From Canna indica (lineage: Eukaryota; Streptophyta; Magnoliopsida; Zingiberales; Cannaceae), in NCBI GenBank assembly GCA_034359265.1, contig CP136897.1, forward strand, positions 17,974,001 to 18,038,000: DNA of 64,000 nucleotides, written 5' to 3'. Within the stretch, counting starts at the first letter, position 1; the number at the start of each line of letters is the position of its first letter. A program made the translations under genes and the position numbers. Shown here piece after piece: positions 44,823 through 56,669 of this stretch. A model generated the notes under the pieces. It saw only the letters and a program-made list of their open reading frames with translations, was not told the DNA's origin and ran no database searches.

Positions 44823-46786
44823 TGTAATATCTTAGATATTTAAATTTATTATTTTTCCTCTTATGTGTGTGTTTGCCAACCTAGCGGACTAGTTCATGGT
44901 CGAGCCGAATCGGCTCACAGTCCAAAGCGAGCTTGTGAGCTCGGGTAAGTAGGATATGAATTTATAAATTTTAGGTTTGGGTAATTGAAATTATTTAATT
45001 TGATGTTGTGTGTGCATAATTGTTAATTATGTTCATGTGGGTGTATTTAATAAATTGCTTGTGATTTATTAGAAAGAGTTTAATTAAATTATTTAAGTCT
45101 ATCAGGTTAGCGAGTTTTAGTTTTGGCTTAAGGTGGACGCAGGTTGTGGATTAAGAGTTTAAAGTGTTAGGGTTGAAGAGGGAGTATAAAACCCTATCCT
45201 CATGGCTTGTGGCTCCTATTTTGGAGCTAGCCAAAGGTTGAGAAAGGGACCCAGCCGCCGCCTGTGAGCCAAGCAAAGAGGAGCCGAGCAAAGAGGAGCC
45301 AGCCCCTCTCCTTCTCCTCTCTCTCCCTCTCTCAAAGTTGGTGGCTTGGAGTAAGCCGCCGCCCCTTGGAGCCTTTTCTTGGGTTGAGCCGCTTGCCTTT
45401 TGAAGTCGGATTTGAGGGCCGTTATTTGGGATTTCTTCCTTAGTTCTTCTTCCAATTAAGGTGAGTGGTTTACACTCTCTCTTCGAGATTTCAATCAGAT
45501 TCTTGAAGCCATTTTTGACGGCTTGGTATTTGTGTTTCATTTCTTGATTGTTCTTCGTGCTCTTGCCATGTTTGCTTGAGATTGTGCTTGAGGAGACCCT
45601 AATCTCCCCTCTATTGGGCTCGACAGCCGTAGGGTAACCCTAGTGGTGCTCGGCCAAGGGGGAAACCCAGGTCTCCCTCAAGGTGTTCGATGAAAAGGCC
45701 AAAATGAGTTCTTGTTTCCTTTGATATGAAATCTTGACCTATTTTCCTAATTTGAGAATCTTGATTATGAGTTTCTTGTTTAGAATTAAATCTGAGATTT
45801 TTGGGTAGAAATCATGTGGTAGGATTAAGATCTTGATAATGACTAATTAGGGGTTCTTGAGAGGGGGGTTCTTGATCTTAATGTTTGATTCTTGGTTTAA
45901 GTATGTGAGTTCTTGTTAATCTTGATGAAAAGAATGATTTCTGTGAATTAATTTCTAAGATTTGTATTATGTCCTAATGATAATTTAGGGGTTAATTTTT
46001 GTTAATTTTTGGATTTAATTCTATAAGTATGCTGAAATTGCTTGTTGCTGGAATTGTATGCTGAGATGATATCTGTGTTGATTTTAATTTATTTGTTGTA
46101 ATGTGTGTATATGTGTGAATATAGTCCTGCAACCTATCGTTTCGACTAGAAAAAATAGTTTGGAGACTAGATTCGGGTTAGACACAATAGTTCTGGGCAG
46201 AACGGTAGCTGAAAACAAAACCCTAATTGAGATTATCTAAATATTAATTATATAATTAAAATTGGGTTAAGGGTAAGCATAATCTGTTATGAACCAACTG
46301 ATAAAGTATGCATGAAATAAAACCACATGGGTTCATGACATTATGGTTCTAAGGGATAGAGGTCGGGTTTGGAGTGTTGAGATGCTTCATAATGAGGACA
46401 CCCCTACGACACCGTAGGAGAATATTGACTTAGGTCTTGATGCGCCATATCCTTGAGAATAGCTGGAGGGCAGAGGAGCTGCATGATCTCATAGTAGTCC
46501 TAGTTAGGGTCGTAGTCGAGTCTTTTCGTAGAAGTCATGCACTTGTATTATCTTGACTTGAAGTTGTAGCCCTAAGGGCATTTAAGTCATTGATTTTTGG
46601 TTTTATTGTATCTGAACTTTTGAACTGCTGAACTTAAAATATTATTCTGCACTTTTATTTCATTTGAGCTACTTGAATTAAACTCTATTTTGGTTTGCAT
46701 TTCATTTAAAATAAAACTTGTTTAGGCTACGGGGTATAGGCACGTATACCTTGGCCGGTCATGTGACCTTGACTTGGAGCATGATA
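44823..46786 (+). mobile_element. Family A gypsy LTR, complete (1964 bp)
   Basis: Begins TGTAATATCT after a polypurine tract and ends ATGATA just before a perfect PBS. It thus has pol sequence on its left, as a 3' LTR does, and PBS and gag on its right, as a 5' LTR does. The splice donor is at 45461. The middle is deleted around 46440 as in copy 1, taking the LTR 3' splice site. It shows where the truncated LTR at 1-1625 would start. Confidence 0.88.
45185..45191 (+). promoter_or_regulatory. LTR TATA box
   Basis: TATAAAA in the context GAGGGAGTATAAAACCC, about 360 bp into the family A LTR and about 275 bp upstream of the conserved splice donor. Equivalent boxes lie near 22189 and 42967. Confidence 0.6.
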
Positions 46787-46790
46787 ATGT

Positions 46791-46802
46791 TGGTATCAGA
46801 GC
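46791..46802 (+). other. Gypsy primer-binding site, perfect tRNA-iMet match
   Basis: TGGTATCAGAGC, four bases after the LTR end. Counterpart of the mismatched site at 1630. Confidence 0.9.
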
Positions 46803-46999
46803 ATGCGGTTCGGTCTGACTACGACCTAGAGTTGTCACCATTTAGGGCATTGCTAGCGTGTCAGTATATGGTAGGGGTATGCTCTGAGATCAATGAGCTA
46901 AGTTCGCACCTCAGCACGACTTGTGATTAAGTTTGCAAAATGTTGGGTGAATTCAATTGCTTAATCATGAATTTTTTCTTTTCTGGTGTTTCCAGATCG

Positions 47000-48681
47000 A
47001 TGGAGGCCTTTGATGCCGCAAGGAGCGGTAGTGATAGCAAGTTCACAAAGCGTTGAGGCCGAGGCCGAGGCCGGGGCCGGGGTCGTGGGAGACCGCCGCA
47101 TGCCCAGGAGGGACTGGGACAAACGTAGGGTAGAACAGCTTAAAGCCGTGGATGGCCCTATGCTAGATAGTGCACCATTTTTTGGGGCTACCCTTGTATG
47201 GGTGCCTGAATTAGAGATCCTTGCAATGCTTGCTTATTATCTTGAATGATTTATTGGGTCTCGTCATATAGTTAAATATTTGTGGTGTAGTTTGGTTACG
47301 ATGGCCCTAGGTATCCTAGGGGGTTGGTAATAGAGTTCCCCTAGATTTGTAGGGGTTAGCCGATGGTTAATTTCCCCTAGAGCTGAAATTTTAGATTGAT
47401 TGGAGGATCTTTCCCTTAGATTTCAAGAAATATAAATTAGGGGTGTAGAGCGACCTTATGCTTAAGGGCCATGGTTATGTGTGACTAGAGTTGAGTAGGA
47501 CCCAGAGCGGTTTCGCTCTGAGGCATGTTTTGGGTGCGAACAGGTTGGGCACTTCAGTAAGGATTATCCTGGTAGAAGTTTCGCTCTGAGTCATGTTTTG
47601 GGTGCGGACAGATTGGGAACTTCAAGAAGGATTGTCCTGGCAGAGGTAGTCAACAGCCTGGTCCGACTAGAGTGAAGGCACCGATCGATGTCAATGGGTT
47701 CTGTAGCACAAAGGGGTCAGAACTCAGGGAGGAGGGCAGCGAGCTGGTGGTTCAGAGAGATCCGCTGCACGAGTGTTTTCTATGAACCAAGAGGGCACTT
47801 AAGCGTCCAGGGCAGTGGTGTCAGGTAATATTATTATTGGGTCTACCATTACATATGTCTTGTTTGATCCGGGTGCTACTCACTCTTTCGTGTCTGCTTT
47901 GTTTGCTGCTAAGTAGTCAAGGGTATCTTCTGTGCTTGATTTTCCTCTTGTAGTATCTACACCTACGGGTGTTTCTATGATGGCATAGATAGTCTTTCGA
48001 TGTTGCGAGGTTGTCATTTGTGGGCATGTACTGGTGGCCGATTTGACACTCCTACCGATGATGGAGCTTGATGTGATCTTGGGCATTGACTGGTTTGCGG
48101 ACCATTTCGCCTTAGTAGATTGCAGGGCTAAGACCATGACCTTCAGTAAGCTCGGATAGCTCCAGTTTACCTTCCAAGGTGAGGGAAGGTGTGAGCCGTT
48201 GATGGCGATTTCAGCTCTTAAGGCTCGAAAGTTACTCTTTGACGGATGTCAGTCTTTTTTTAGCCTTTGTATCAGCGGCAAAGGAAGGATGAGGTGCATC
48301 CAGAGACATCGGGGGGACGCCCGTGGTGTGCAAGTTCTCTGATGTGTTTCTGAAAGTGTTGCCAGGGGTACCTCTAGAGAGAGAGAGAGAGAGATCGAAT
48401 TCTATATCGATTTGCAGCCAGGGGTGAAGCCGATCTGTATTCCTCCAAATCGAATGGCACCAACTAAGTTGAGGGAGTTGAAGTCCTAATTATAGGAGCT
48501 GCTTGATCTGGGTTTCATTCATCCCAGTGTTTCACCTTGGGATGCTCCAGTGCTCTTTGTAAAAAAGAAGGATAGGTCCATGCAGATGTTCATTGATTAC
48601 TGACAGCTTCACATGGTAACAGTGAAGAGTCGGTACCCGTTGCCCAGGATTGATGACTTGTTTGATCAGCTTAACAAGGCA
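47000..48681 (+). pseudogene. Gypsy gag-pol remnant, copy 2
   Basis: Duplicate of 1839-3477 with the same structure. Gag ATG at 47000 stops after about 18 codons. A Gly/Arg-rich stretch follows, then two zinc knuckles from a 68-bp duplication (47511 and 47579). The protease (about 47785-48180) has DPGATHSF instead of DSGATHSF plus several stops. The RT entry (about 48350-48680) is broken. It ends at the same join to the Sirevirus LTR. A GA microsatellite (about 48375-48393) disrupts the RT entry. The TTTCCAG before the ATG is conserved. Confidence 0.85.
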
Positions 48682-50045
48682 CTTCCACACCCAGAACTAT
48701 TATGCCTTCATTCCGAGAGCACTCTCCCACCTCATCCTAAGGGACAACTCAACTAATCCAAATAAACTAAGTTTACAATGGTAGATTTAAGCCTGAACAC
48801 CAAGGCAACCACCAATTCAATCAACTAGCACTCTAGGTTTGCACAAGTTCAAATATAATGAATTAAACACCAAAATAAAACAATAATAAGAGCAAATAAT
48901 AAACGATACACACTTAGCTCTCAAACAAGATGTCCTAGCTCCTCTTGATGACTTGAAGATAAATCAAGGTAAGCTCAAAGTCAATTACAAGGTTTCTAGG
49001 CTCAAAGCTAGGGTTCTTTGCAAGGATGGCTTAAGAATTCTTGTGGAGATGCAATGAGTGGCTCTTTGAGGCTTAGAAGCATCAATAGTTAGCTAGAAGT
49101 GAGATTGGGATGGGTATTTATAAGCCCCCAAAAGAAACGGCGCATCAATGGGCATATTTTTGCCTGTTGCCGACCCTCGATCGATTGTCCGGTCGATCGT
49201 CGGTCAACTGACCGATCGACCGCCCGACGATCGCTGGCATTCTGTGCTTCCGCTGCTCTGTTCGGTCGATCAGATGGTCGAATGATTCAATCATGCTTAA
49301 GTTCCTCTACTATCCGGTCAACAAATCAGTCGACCGAATTAGCTACTGCTGGTTTTTGGCAGCATTCGGTCGATCGAAACTAGGCAGACTACACTTCTTA
49401 ATTTTTTTGGTTGGTTTGTTCATTTTCTGGTTCTGTCTTCTCTAAGTCTACTTATATAACATTTATTAACTTTAAGTTATATAAGGATTATTTCTCATTT
49501 GGATTCAATAAAAATATCTAAAAAATCAAAATCCTTAAGAATCAAAATCTAGTTTTTGGGGTCTAGTACAAATTTTCGGAAAACGAAAATTTTCTAATCT
49601 CCCGAGTCAAATATGGGTAGGCTAAAGGCTTCCAAAAAAATTCTTAAAAATATCTGATTATCTAGTTTCTACCCAAGGAATAATTACCGCTATTTTTTAT
49701 GTCAAGAAAATGTGTAGGAAATATAGCCCTCCAAGGAGCTTCCTAGGGTTAATGAATTTCAGGGCAGTTTCCGAGGTTTTCATGTTTTGGGGTTCGGGTT
49801 TGGTTTTTGGGTTCTTTGCATCATAAAGAGGATTACATTACATTTTAGACACCCTCCTAAACTCTGACTTCCCGAAGAATCCTGAGCGTCCTTGCCGATT
49901 TCTCTGATTTCTCCGATTTTTTCGATCAGGGACGTCGTGCGCTAATCGACTTGGAACCTGAAAGATTTCTCAATGAAACATTAGTTCCATGTTTGTTATT
50001 ATCAAAACCGAGATTAAGACCAAGGTAGAAAACCTTAGGCCAACA
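48682..50045 (-). mobile_element. Sirevirus-like 3' LTR, copy 2
   Basis: Duplicate of 3478-4829. The minus strand starts TGTTGGCC at 50045, next to a polypurine tract reading GGGGAGATTG. The TATA-type box is at 49115-49122 (minus) and the palindrome cluster at about 49180-49385. The end is truncated at 48682 by the same fusion to gypsy RT. Confidence 0.8.
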
Positions 50046-52518
50046 ATCTCCCCATTTTTGGTGATGACAAACATCCTTAAGAAAATATCTACAATTAAGC
50101 ATAGAGGATATCAAACATGAGATTTCTCCCCCTATCAACATGCATATCTATATAATAGAACTCCCCCTATCTATATGCATGGTTTTCCTATATTTTCTTC
50201 CCCTTTACATATATTTTTCTCCCCCTTTTGACATCAATAAAAAAAGGGTAAGAAATTTAAATCAAAAGTCAAAGTTGAAACTCTAAAAGATTTTTCAAAA
50301 CCGCGAAAATCTCAACTCAAGGGATGAAAGCCAAACATCGAATAAGAGACTAAGTCATGTAGTCAAAAATCAAGAATCATGTAGAAACTTAAGTATCGAT
50401 ATTTTCAAGTATCGGTCAAATAGTAAAAAATCATTTTAGAAATAGTTTTTCTCATCCAATGAGTAGAACGATACCATAAGTGAATTTAAAGTATCATACT
50501 TCAAGTCTCATTTGAAAATCTAATGAAAATTTAAAGTATCGAAAAAGTGAGCAACTTGAGAAGAGTGATACTTTAGTGGTATTTTTGTAAGTAAATGAGA
50601 TTTTTATGACATTTCCAGAAATCATTCAAGACTTTCAAAATATAAAGATATGGTCATGTAAAATATGTATATCAAGTTTGAAGTGAAAAGAATGTCATTT
50701 GATCAGAATATGAACTTAGCACGATTTCATTCAAAGTAGGCATGAAAGGATGAAAATGGCTAAGTATCAAATTTTGCTATCTACTCATGTTTTCTCTATC
50801 TTAGGCATCTAGACATCAAACATGAGTGAATCTAAGTATATGAACTCAAAATGAATTTTCAAAATTCATTTTTCAATCGATCTCGATTTCAACCAAAAGC
50901 TTATTTTTTCATGATATCGCTCAAGTTATCAATATCATTTTTAGAAATGATTTTACTCAAAGAATAGTGAGAATGATATTAGAAATGAAATCAAAATAGT
51001 ATGCACAAAGTTCCATTTGAAGTTTTCGACGAAAAATCAAAGTATCGGAAAGATTGATATTTTAAGAGGATGATACTTTGCATTTTTGAGATCCAACTTC
51101 AAAATTCTACTATAAATCAGATTCTTGATGAAACTTTTTGAAATTTTTATTGAAGAAACTAGGTTTTTTAATGAAGATGCAATTTCAAGAATCAGTTAAA
51201 AATAATTTTCTACATTTTTTTAGAAATAACTGAAAATATTTAATTTTTAATGGTATTTCCGTAATTTTTAGTTATTTTCAAAAAGTACTCAGTTTTCATT
51301 CAAACTTTTATGACACCACATAATGGCCATATAAAGAGTGTATGTCAAGTTTGGAATGAAAATTATGTCCTTAAGTTAAGATATCAACCTAGCATGGTTT
51401 CATTCAAAGCTAAACTAGATATCATGAAACTTGCTAAGTGTCAATCTTATCATTTACTCATGGTTTTTCAAATTTAAACTTATGGACACATAACATGAGT
51501 AAATTTAAACATGTTTCTCAAATATGGATTGAAAATGAGACCTCTAAGTCAATTTGTTGACTTCGGTCAAACTTTTCCAATCTTAAGTCGATCTCCTAAA
51601 GTGATCTAGTTATCACCTTATTCATCTACACATGAATTTTTAAGTTTAAACACCTAGAATCATGTCATGTGTGTATCTAAAGATGTTTATTGGGTGGTTA
51701 CTCAAAATGAGGTCTCTAATAAGGAATTTCAACCTAGTCCAATTTCATTCAATATCAATATTATGAAACTATCTAGTTATCATAATTTTTTCTACTCATG
51801 AAAATTCAAACGTTTATCATGCAAAATCAATCATGAGTATATAGAGACATCATTAAAGCATGAATATTCAACTACTATACTAAATTTTTGCAAAAACGAA
51901 CTCATACCTCATTCTTGGAATTTCCCAAACTTTTCATTTCCTTTTCCATTTTCTTTATGATAGCATAGCCATTCATTAATATTTTCAACTTGCAAGTAGA
52001 CTTCATTAGTAGACAATGAAATTAAGGCTACTAGCAAGCTAACCAAACCAAATAGCAAAGAGAGATTCAAATATCATTTTCAAAATACAATTTGCTAAAT
52101 AGTTTGAAATCCATTTTAAATAGAATCAAGTGATACCGAAATGAATTTTAAGAGATCACAAGAGAAATATAAATGAAAACATGATCTCCAACCGTTCCTA
52201 TTGGTTAAAAATCGAAAGGCCACAATTAGCCTACGATTTAGAACCGTAAGGTCACATGAGCCCGTTGTAGGCTACATAGGTCTCCGAAGAAACTGGAAAT
52301 CAAAAATATTTTTGAAACTTATCAAGAGTGGAAAATTTACTAATATTAAGCATATATCAAAACTCTAACTATAATTTAAGCAAGTAGATATAGGAGATGA
52401 TACCAAAGTGTTTGATGCCAACAATTCCATTACCCAAGGCATCATGATGACTTGAAGTTGCAACTTTGAAATGATACAATCTTTGAATCCCAAGCAACTT
52501 CAATCAACCAACTTCATC
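50046..52518 (-). mobile_element. Sirevirus-like internal spacer without pol
   Basis: AT-rich, non-coding, about 2.5 kb between the end of gag (52519) and the polypurine tract. No protease, integrase or reverse transcriptase motifs are visible in any frame. Purine-rich runs on the minus strand at 50120-50240 (GGGGGAGAAA and similar) look like extra polypurine tracts. Degenerate tandem units occupy 51330-51855. Either a large deletion removed pol, or this is a gag-only non-autonomous derivative. Confidence 0.65.
51330..51855 (-). repeat. Degenerate tandem repeat, about 172 bp units
   Basis: Three units start near 51340, 51512 and 51684. Each follows the pattern ATG-T-TCAA-TTTGGA..GAAAATGA, then CCTAG..(G/C)ATTTCATTCAA, then ACTCATG..TTTCAAA. 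A fourth, less similar unit is at about 50660-50830. They are strongly diverged, so the array is old. Confidence 0.5.
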
Positions 52519-53728
52519 TCACCCTTGTGTGGTAGCTTCCCCTACAATGGAACATGAGATCTTTGGTACCCAAATTGATTTGGGTCCTTGGGGGTTAGAT
52601 GACTTAGGAATCCAAAGTGTCCTAGCTACACTTGGATTTTTCTTGAATGCACAATCATATATAGCATGACCAAAGATACCACAACAAAAATAATGTCCAT
52701 TGAATTTCTTTTCATTTTTTCTATGGACATTAGATCTATCATTAGAATGCTTGACATGTGAAACATGATGAGTATGAGCATTCTTAGAGAAATCATTCTT
52801 CTTCTTATGATCATGAGGTCTAATGGTAGAATGCATAGCATGAGAATGATGATGAGCATGGGCATTCTTTACATAAGCATTTCAACTGTTCTTATGAAAT
52901 GAAACATTTTTCAATTAAGTTTACTTTCTTATTTAAGGACACAACCTCATTTTTTAATGAATCAAGAGATTGATATAAGGCTTTAGATTGAGATTTCAAT
53001 TTGTTGTTTTGACATATAATTTTTGAATTCTCAAGCTTCAAATTTTCATTCTCAAGCTTTAAGTCCTTAAGCTCAAGTTTCAACCTATCATTGGAAAAAT
53101 CAAAAGAAATAGATTTCATTCTTTCATTTTCTAGTTTTCATTCATCCACATGAAAGTTAATCCTTATATTATCTTTCTTTAATCTTTTATTTTCACTATC
53201 CTTTTTAACAAGGAAGGCATACATTTTCTTGTATTCATCTACTAACTCATGACTAGTAGAGCTAGCATTATTATTATCATTAGCATGACTAGAAGGAGAA
53301 GAGTGTACCTCATCATTAGTATCCATGAGGTAAACTTTTGAAGTGGCTTCATGATCATGAAAAGAGGATGCTATGCTTCACTTGAGTAAAATGTGGAGGT
53401 GGAAGCACTTGACCTCTTCCTTGCTTTGTTCACCGTAGTAGGATAATTTTTCTACATATGCCCTTTTTCTTTACACACATGGCAAATCACCTTCCTTTTC
53501 TGATTTTTAGTGCTCCTATGACTAGAGACACTTTGGGTTTCAAAAACCATGTTAGTATTGGAAGAATGACCATTGTCATCACTACCTTCATTAAAAGTTT
53601 CTAACTCCTCGATTTTAGCATAATCATATAAGACATTTAAGCAAACCCAAATAACGAATGTAGAAGTACAATGCATGATCTTTTCAAATATATTATTTTC
53701 CAAAGAACAATATATGCAATTTGTTGCC

Positions 53729-56459
53729 TGTAAGACCCAAAAAAATTTCCTAATATAAAAATCTATCTTTTGTGCAGCGCACCGGATCGGAGGTTAGCTG
53801 GGTCGAATCGCGGGAATCACCTTAAGTAGAAGGTATAACCCGACCCATGGAAATATGATATTAAATTGGTTCAATGGTTATTTCCTTTCTTGCTTATACC
53901 CGTGGAAATATGAATATAAATTGGTTCAATGGTTATTTCCTTTCTTGCTTATGATGTCTTATTAAGTCGAGTTCGACTCATGAGTGCGGATTGGATCGGA
54001 CTCGGATCGAACCGAGTAGAAGTCAAGTCAAGTGAGGGGCATTTGGGTCATTGGATGAGGGGAATAAAACCCCTCACCCAAGCCACCCGTGCAGCTCAAA
54101 GAGAGAGCCGCACGCAGCCCATCAAGAGGAAGAAAGGGAGAGAGGAGGTGGAGATCTTGTTGGCGCCGAGTTTGCGACGACGCTCGAGGAGATCGGCAGC
54201 CCATTTTCTTCAAGATTTCTTCATGATCCGATCTAGGTGAGTGGTTATCATGCTTTTGAAGGGAGGCGGGTGGCCGGGCCCTATGAGATTTGAAATCAGA
54301 TTTTTTCTTCGCGAGTTTTTGCCGATCGACGAGTTTCTTTGAGTAGAGTTTTGAATTGATGTATGTGCATGTGATCTTATGTATTAGATTGTGGGTTTTT
54401 TTGCATTTTTGTGGACTGCCGAGTTGAGGAAATAGGGGAAAAGTCATGCCGAAATTTTCCCCAAATTATTCCTTGCTCGTTTCACAGCCCGTAGATCGCT
54501 TGGTGTTCATGATATGCTAGATCCATGGCTTCATATGGTGTTCTTGCTGCAGCCATGCCCCCTTCAATTTGAGGACTAGGCCGAGCAAGGGTTTACCCTG
54601 CTTGAGTCGGTCGATTAGTGGTATGAATGACGAGTGTGGACTGTTTGAGTTAAGATCCATGATTCTGAGTTTTGTTTCTTGTTAAACATTAGATCCGTAG
54701 ACTGATGCATATAAATTATGGATGAAATGTCAACCCCTTCCTATCCATAGGGTTCGGCCGAGCAAGAATTACCTTGCTCAAGCTTCGGCCGAGTAAGGGG
54801 AAAAAAAGGGGAAACCGAATGATATGAGTACTTGTTCGTACCTTTCCATTCGATGCTAATTCATATTCATGTTACATAATTTCTCGCTTATCATATGAAT
54901 TGTTTAGTGATAGACCTTCGTTATCATATTTTGGAAATGTTCTTGCTAATGCTCTTATGGATATGATGGTTATGGTATATGTATTCAAAGAAAGGTTTCA
55001 TTTAATCCCTCATATCATGTTAAATTGTTGCTATGCTTAATGTATATTCTATATTGTTTTAATCACTGAATTTATTTTCTCTTTAATTCGAGTTCTTCAT
55101 GATGTTGCTACCCATGATTAATTTGGTAAGTGCCATTGGGATATTTTTACCATGCTAGATACGATGTTCCATATTGAATTTAATTCTATATGCAGTATAT
55201 AAATTTTTATCGTTGAACCTCGTTGTTATACATCGTAGTTGTTGTAAATTATGTTTACTATTCTTTATTTCATATATGCTGTCCGAAAATGTTCAAGAGT
55301 GGAATTCTAAGTTCAGTTCACATAATTCCTCACCCAAGGTAGCGTATAACGCTAGATAACAAGTAGGACATCGTAAGGTGCATAATAGATATGGTAACTG
55401 AACTAGAAAATGATACAACTTCTAGGACTTCCAGTATTCATCTTTGGAAACCTAGTATTATTAGGTGTACACATTTTTGGAAGGGCATCATTGAATTGTT
55501 GACCCTGTAGGCCGGATTAGGGCCGGATACGGGCAACGGCCCGAAATGTATATAAGGAAACCCTAGGATACTTGATTGTGTGATGTGCTTGAGATGGTCC
55601 ACCGAGAGGCGTGGAGGTCGAAAATGACCAATGCTTAGCTTGGCCAGTGATTGGGTCTTGAGATGCACCAGCGGGCCCGCTAAGTGTTAAACCCCTACCC
55701 AGACAGTGTCCGGAGACTAGTAGACCATCCTAATCGATGGCCCGGGATTTATTATTTACATATTGATATGATGTGGCCAAACGGCTAGTGTGATTCTACC
55801 TTGTATGGTAGGGCCGGTTATAGCCGAGATTCTTATACCATGATTAGGCCCAAGGGCCGGATGCCAGAGGCTTGATAGGCCATAATGGCAGGTTTTTACC
55901 TACATAGTTTATACAACATTGACCTAAAGGGCCAGTAGTCGCATTTAAAAAAAAGTAACTTACCTCCCTAATTATATACAATGTTGCCTTATATGTTAAG
56001 CATGACTAATTGAGGATTATGTGGAGGTTCGGAAGAATCGCTCACTGAGTCCCAAGTAGACTCACAGTTTGTTTCCATGTTTTTGCAGAGTAGGAGCAGT
56101 GATTGTGGCTTGTCGGCATGGTGCAGCTGGAGGGCAGGTGGTGGTGCCATATCTCATAGCGGCGTCGTTCGGTCATAGTACAATGTCTTAGTAGTTGTTT
56201 TCCTTTTCTGCACTGACGGTTGTGTTTTGGAAAAATTTGTAAAACCTTGATACTTGAGATGTTCGTATCGTTACGATGTTGGTTTTCTTCTTTGGTTAGA
56301 AAACATATATTGTGAACTATAAAATTTTTTAAATAAAGCTTGCATTGAGGTTTCTTTTTATCGAGATGTTCTAGTTTCTTATATGTCAGTGTAGATAGTA
56401 GGCTACAGGATATGATGTAGGCCCTGGCCAATCACACTACCCTCAGTTGGGGTGTGACA
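53729..56459 (+). mobile_element. Complete solo gypsy LTR, family B, TSD TTGCC
   Basis: Starts TGTAAGACCC and ends GGGGTGTGACA, 2731 bp. It is flanked by perfect repeats TTGCC at 53724-53728 and 56460-56464, within the Sirevirus gag. An internal 60-bp near-duplication lies at about 53838-53954 (GGTTCAATGGTTATTTCC twice). A TATA-like AATAAAA is near 54063, a donor at 54237 and an acceptor ending 56088. Same insertion as 5416-7734. Confidence 0.95.
54237..56088 (+). other. Putative LTR-embedded intron, 1852 bp
   Basis: CTAG then GTGAGTGG at 54236/54237 and CATGTTTTTGCAG ending 56088 keep the same splice-site context as in the other LTR sub-families, despite strong divergence of the DNA between them. 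Copy 1 preserves both sites (5491 and 7363). Confidence 0.6.
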
Positions 56460-56573
56460 TTGCCTTAGCATTTAATTCAAACATATTAATTTGTTCTTGG
56501 GTCCATGCATCTATATTTTCCTTAGGTTCAATATATTTTGTCTTTACCATGTCAAATACACCTAAACCTTGAG

Positions 56574-56669
56574 ATGTCCAGAGGCATTAATCCATTCTTC
56601 ATGATCTAAAATGGGTTGTGATGCTACATCTGTACCATACTTTTCTATGATCGATGCCTCATAAGTCTC
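56574..56669 (-). pseudogene. CACTA transposase C-terminal exon, 5' stub
   Basis: First 96 bp of the exon seen whole at 8772-9203, with the same TGTACAG acceptor before 56669 and the KYGTD...HEEWINASG motifs. Cut off by the deletion at 56573. Confidence 0.7.

Larger units (their letters stand above)
52519..56573 (-). pseudogene. Sirevirus-like gag, split by a solo gypsy LTR
   Basis: On the minus strand the gag begins right of the solo LTR (56573-56460, VFDMVKTKYIEP, WTQEQINMFELNAKA) and continues left of it (53723-52519). The UBN2-like core has been shortened and is followed by a CCHC knuckle start (ICHVCKEKGHM, about 53460). A long Leu/Lys/Asn-rich coiled coil (53326-52892) is followed by a second CCHC knuckle (YFCCGIFGHAIYDC, about 52680). 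The C-terminal GPKSIWVPK block, which normally leads into protease, is followed by stops. Frame breaks separate these parts. Gag packages the element's RNA. The two knuckles and long coiled coil fit Sirevirus gag. Confidence 0.75.
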
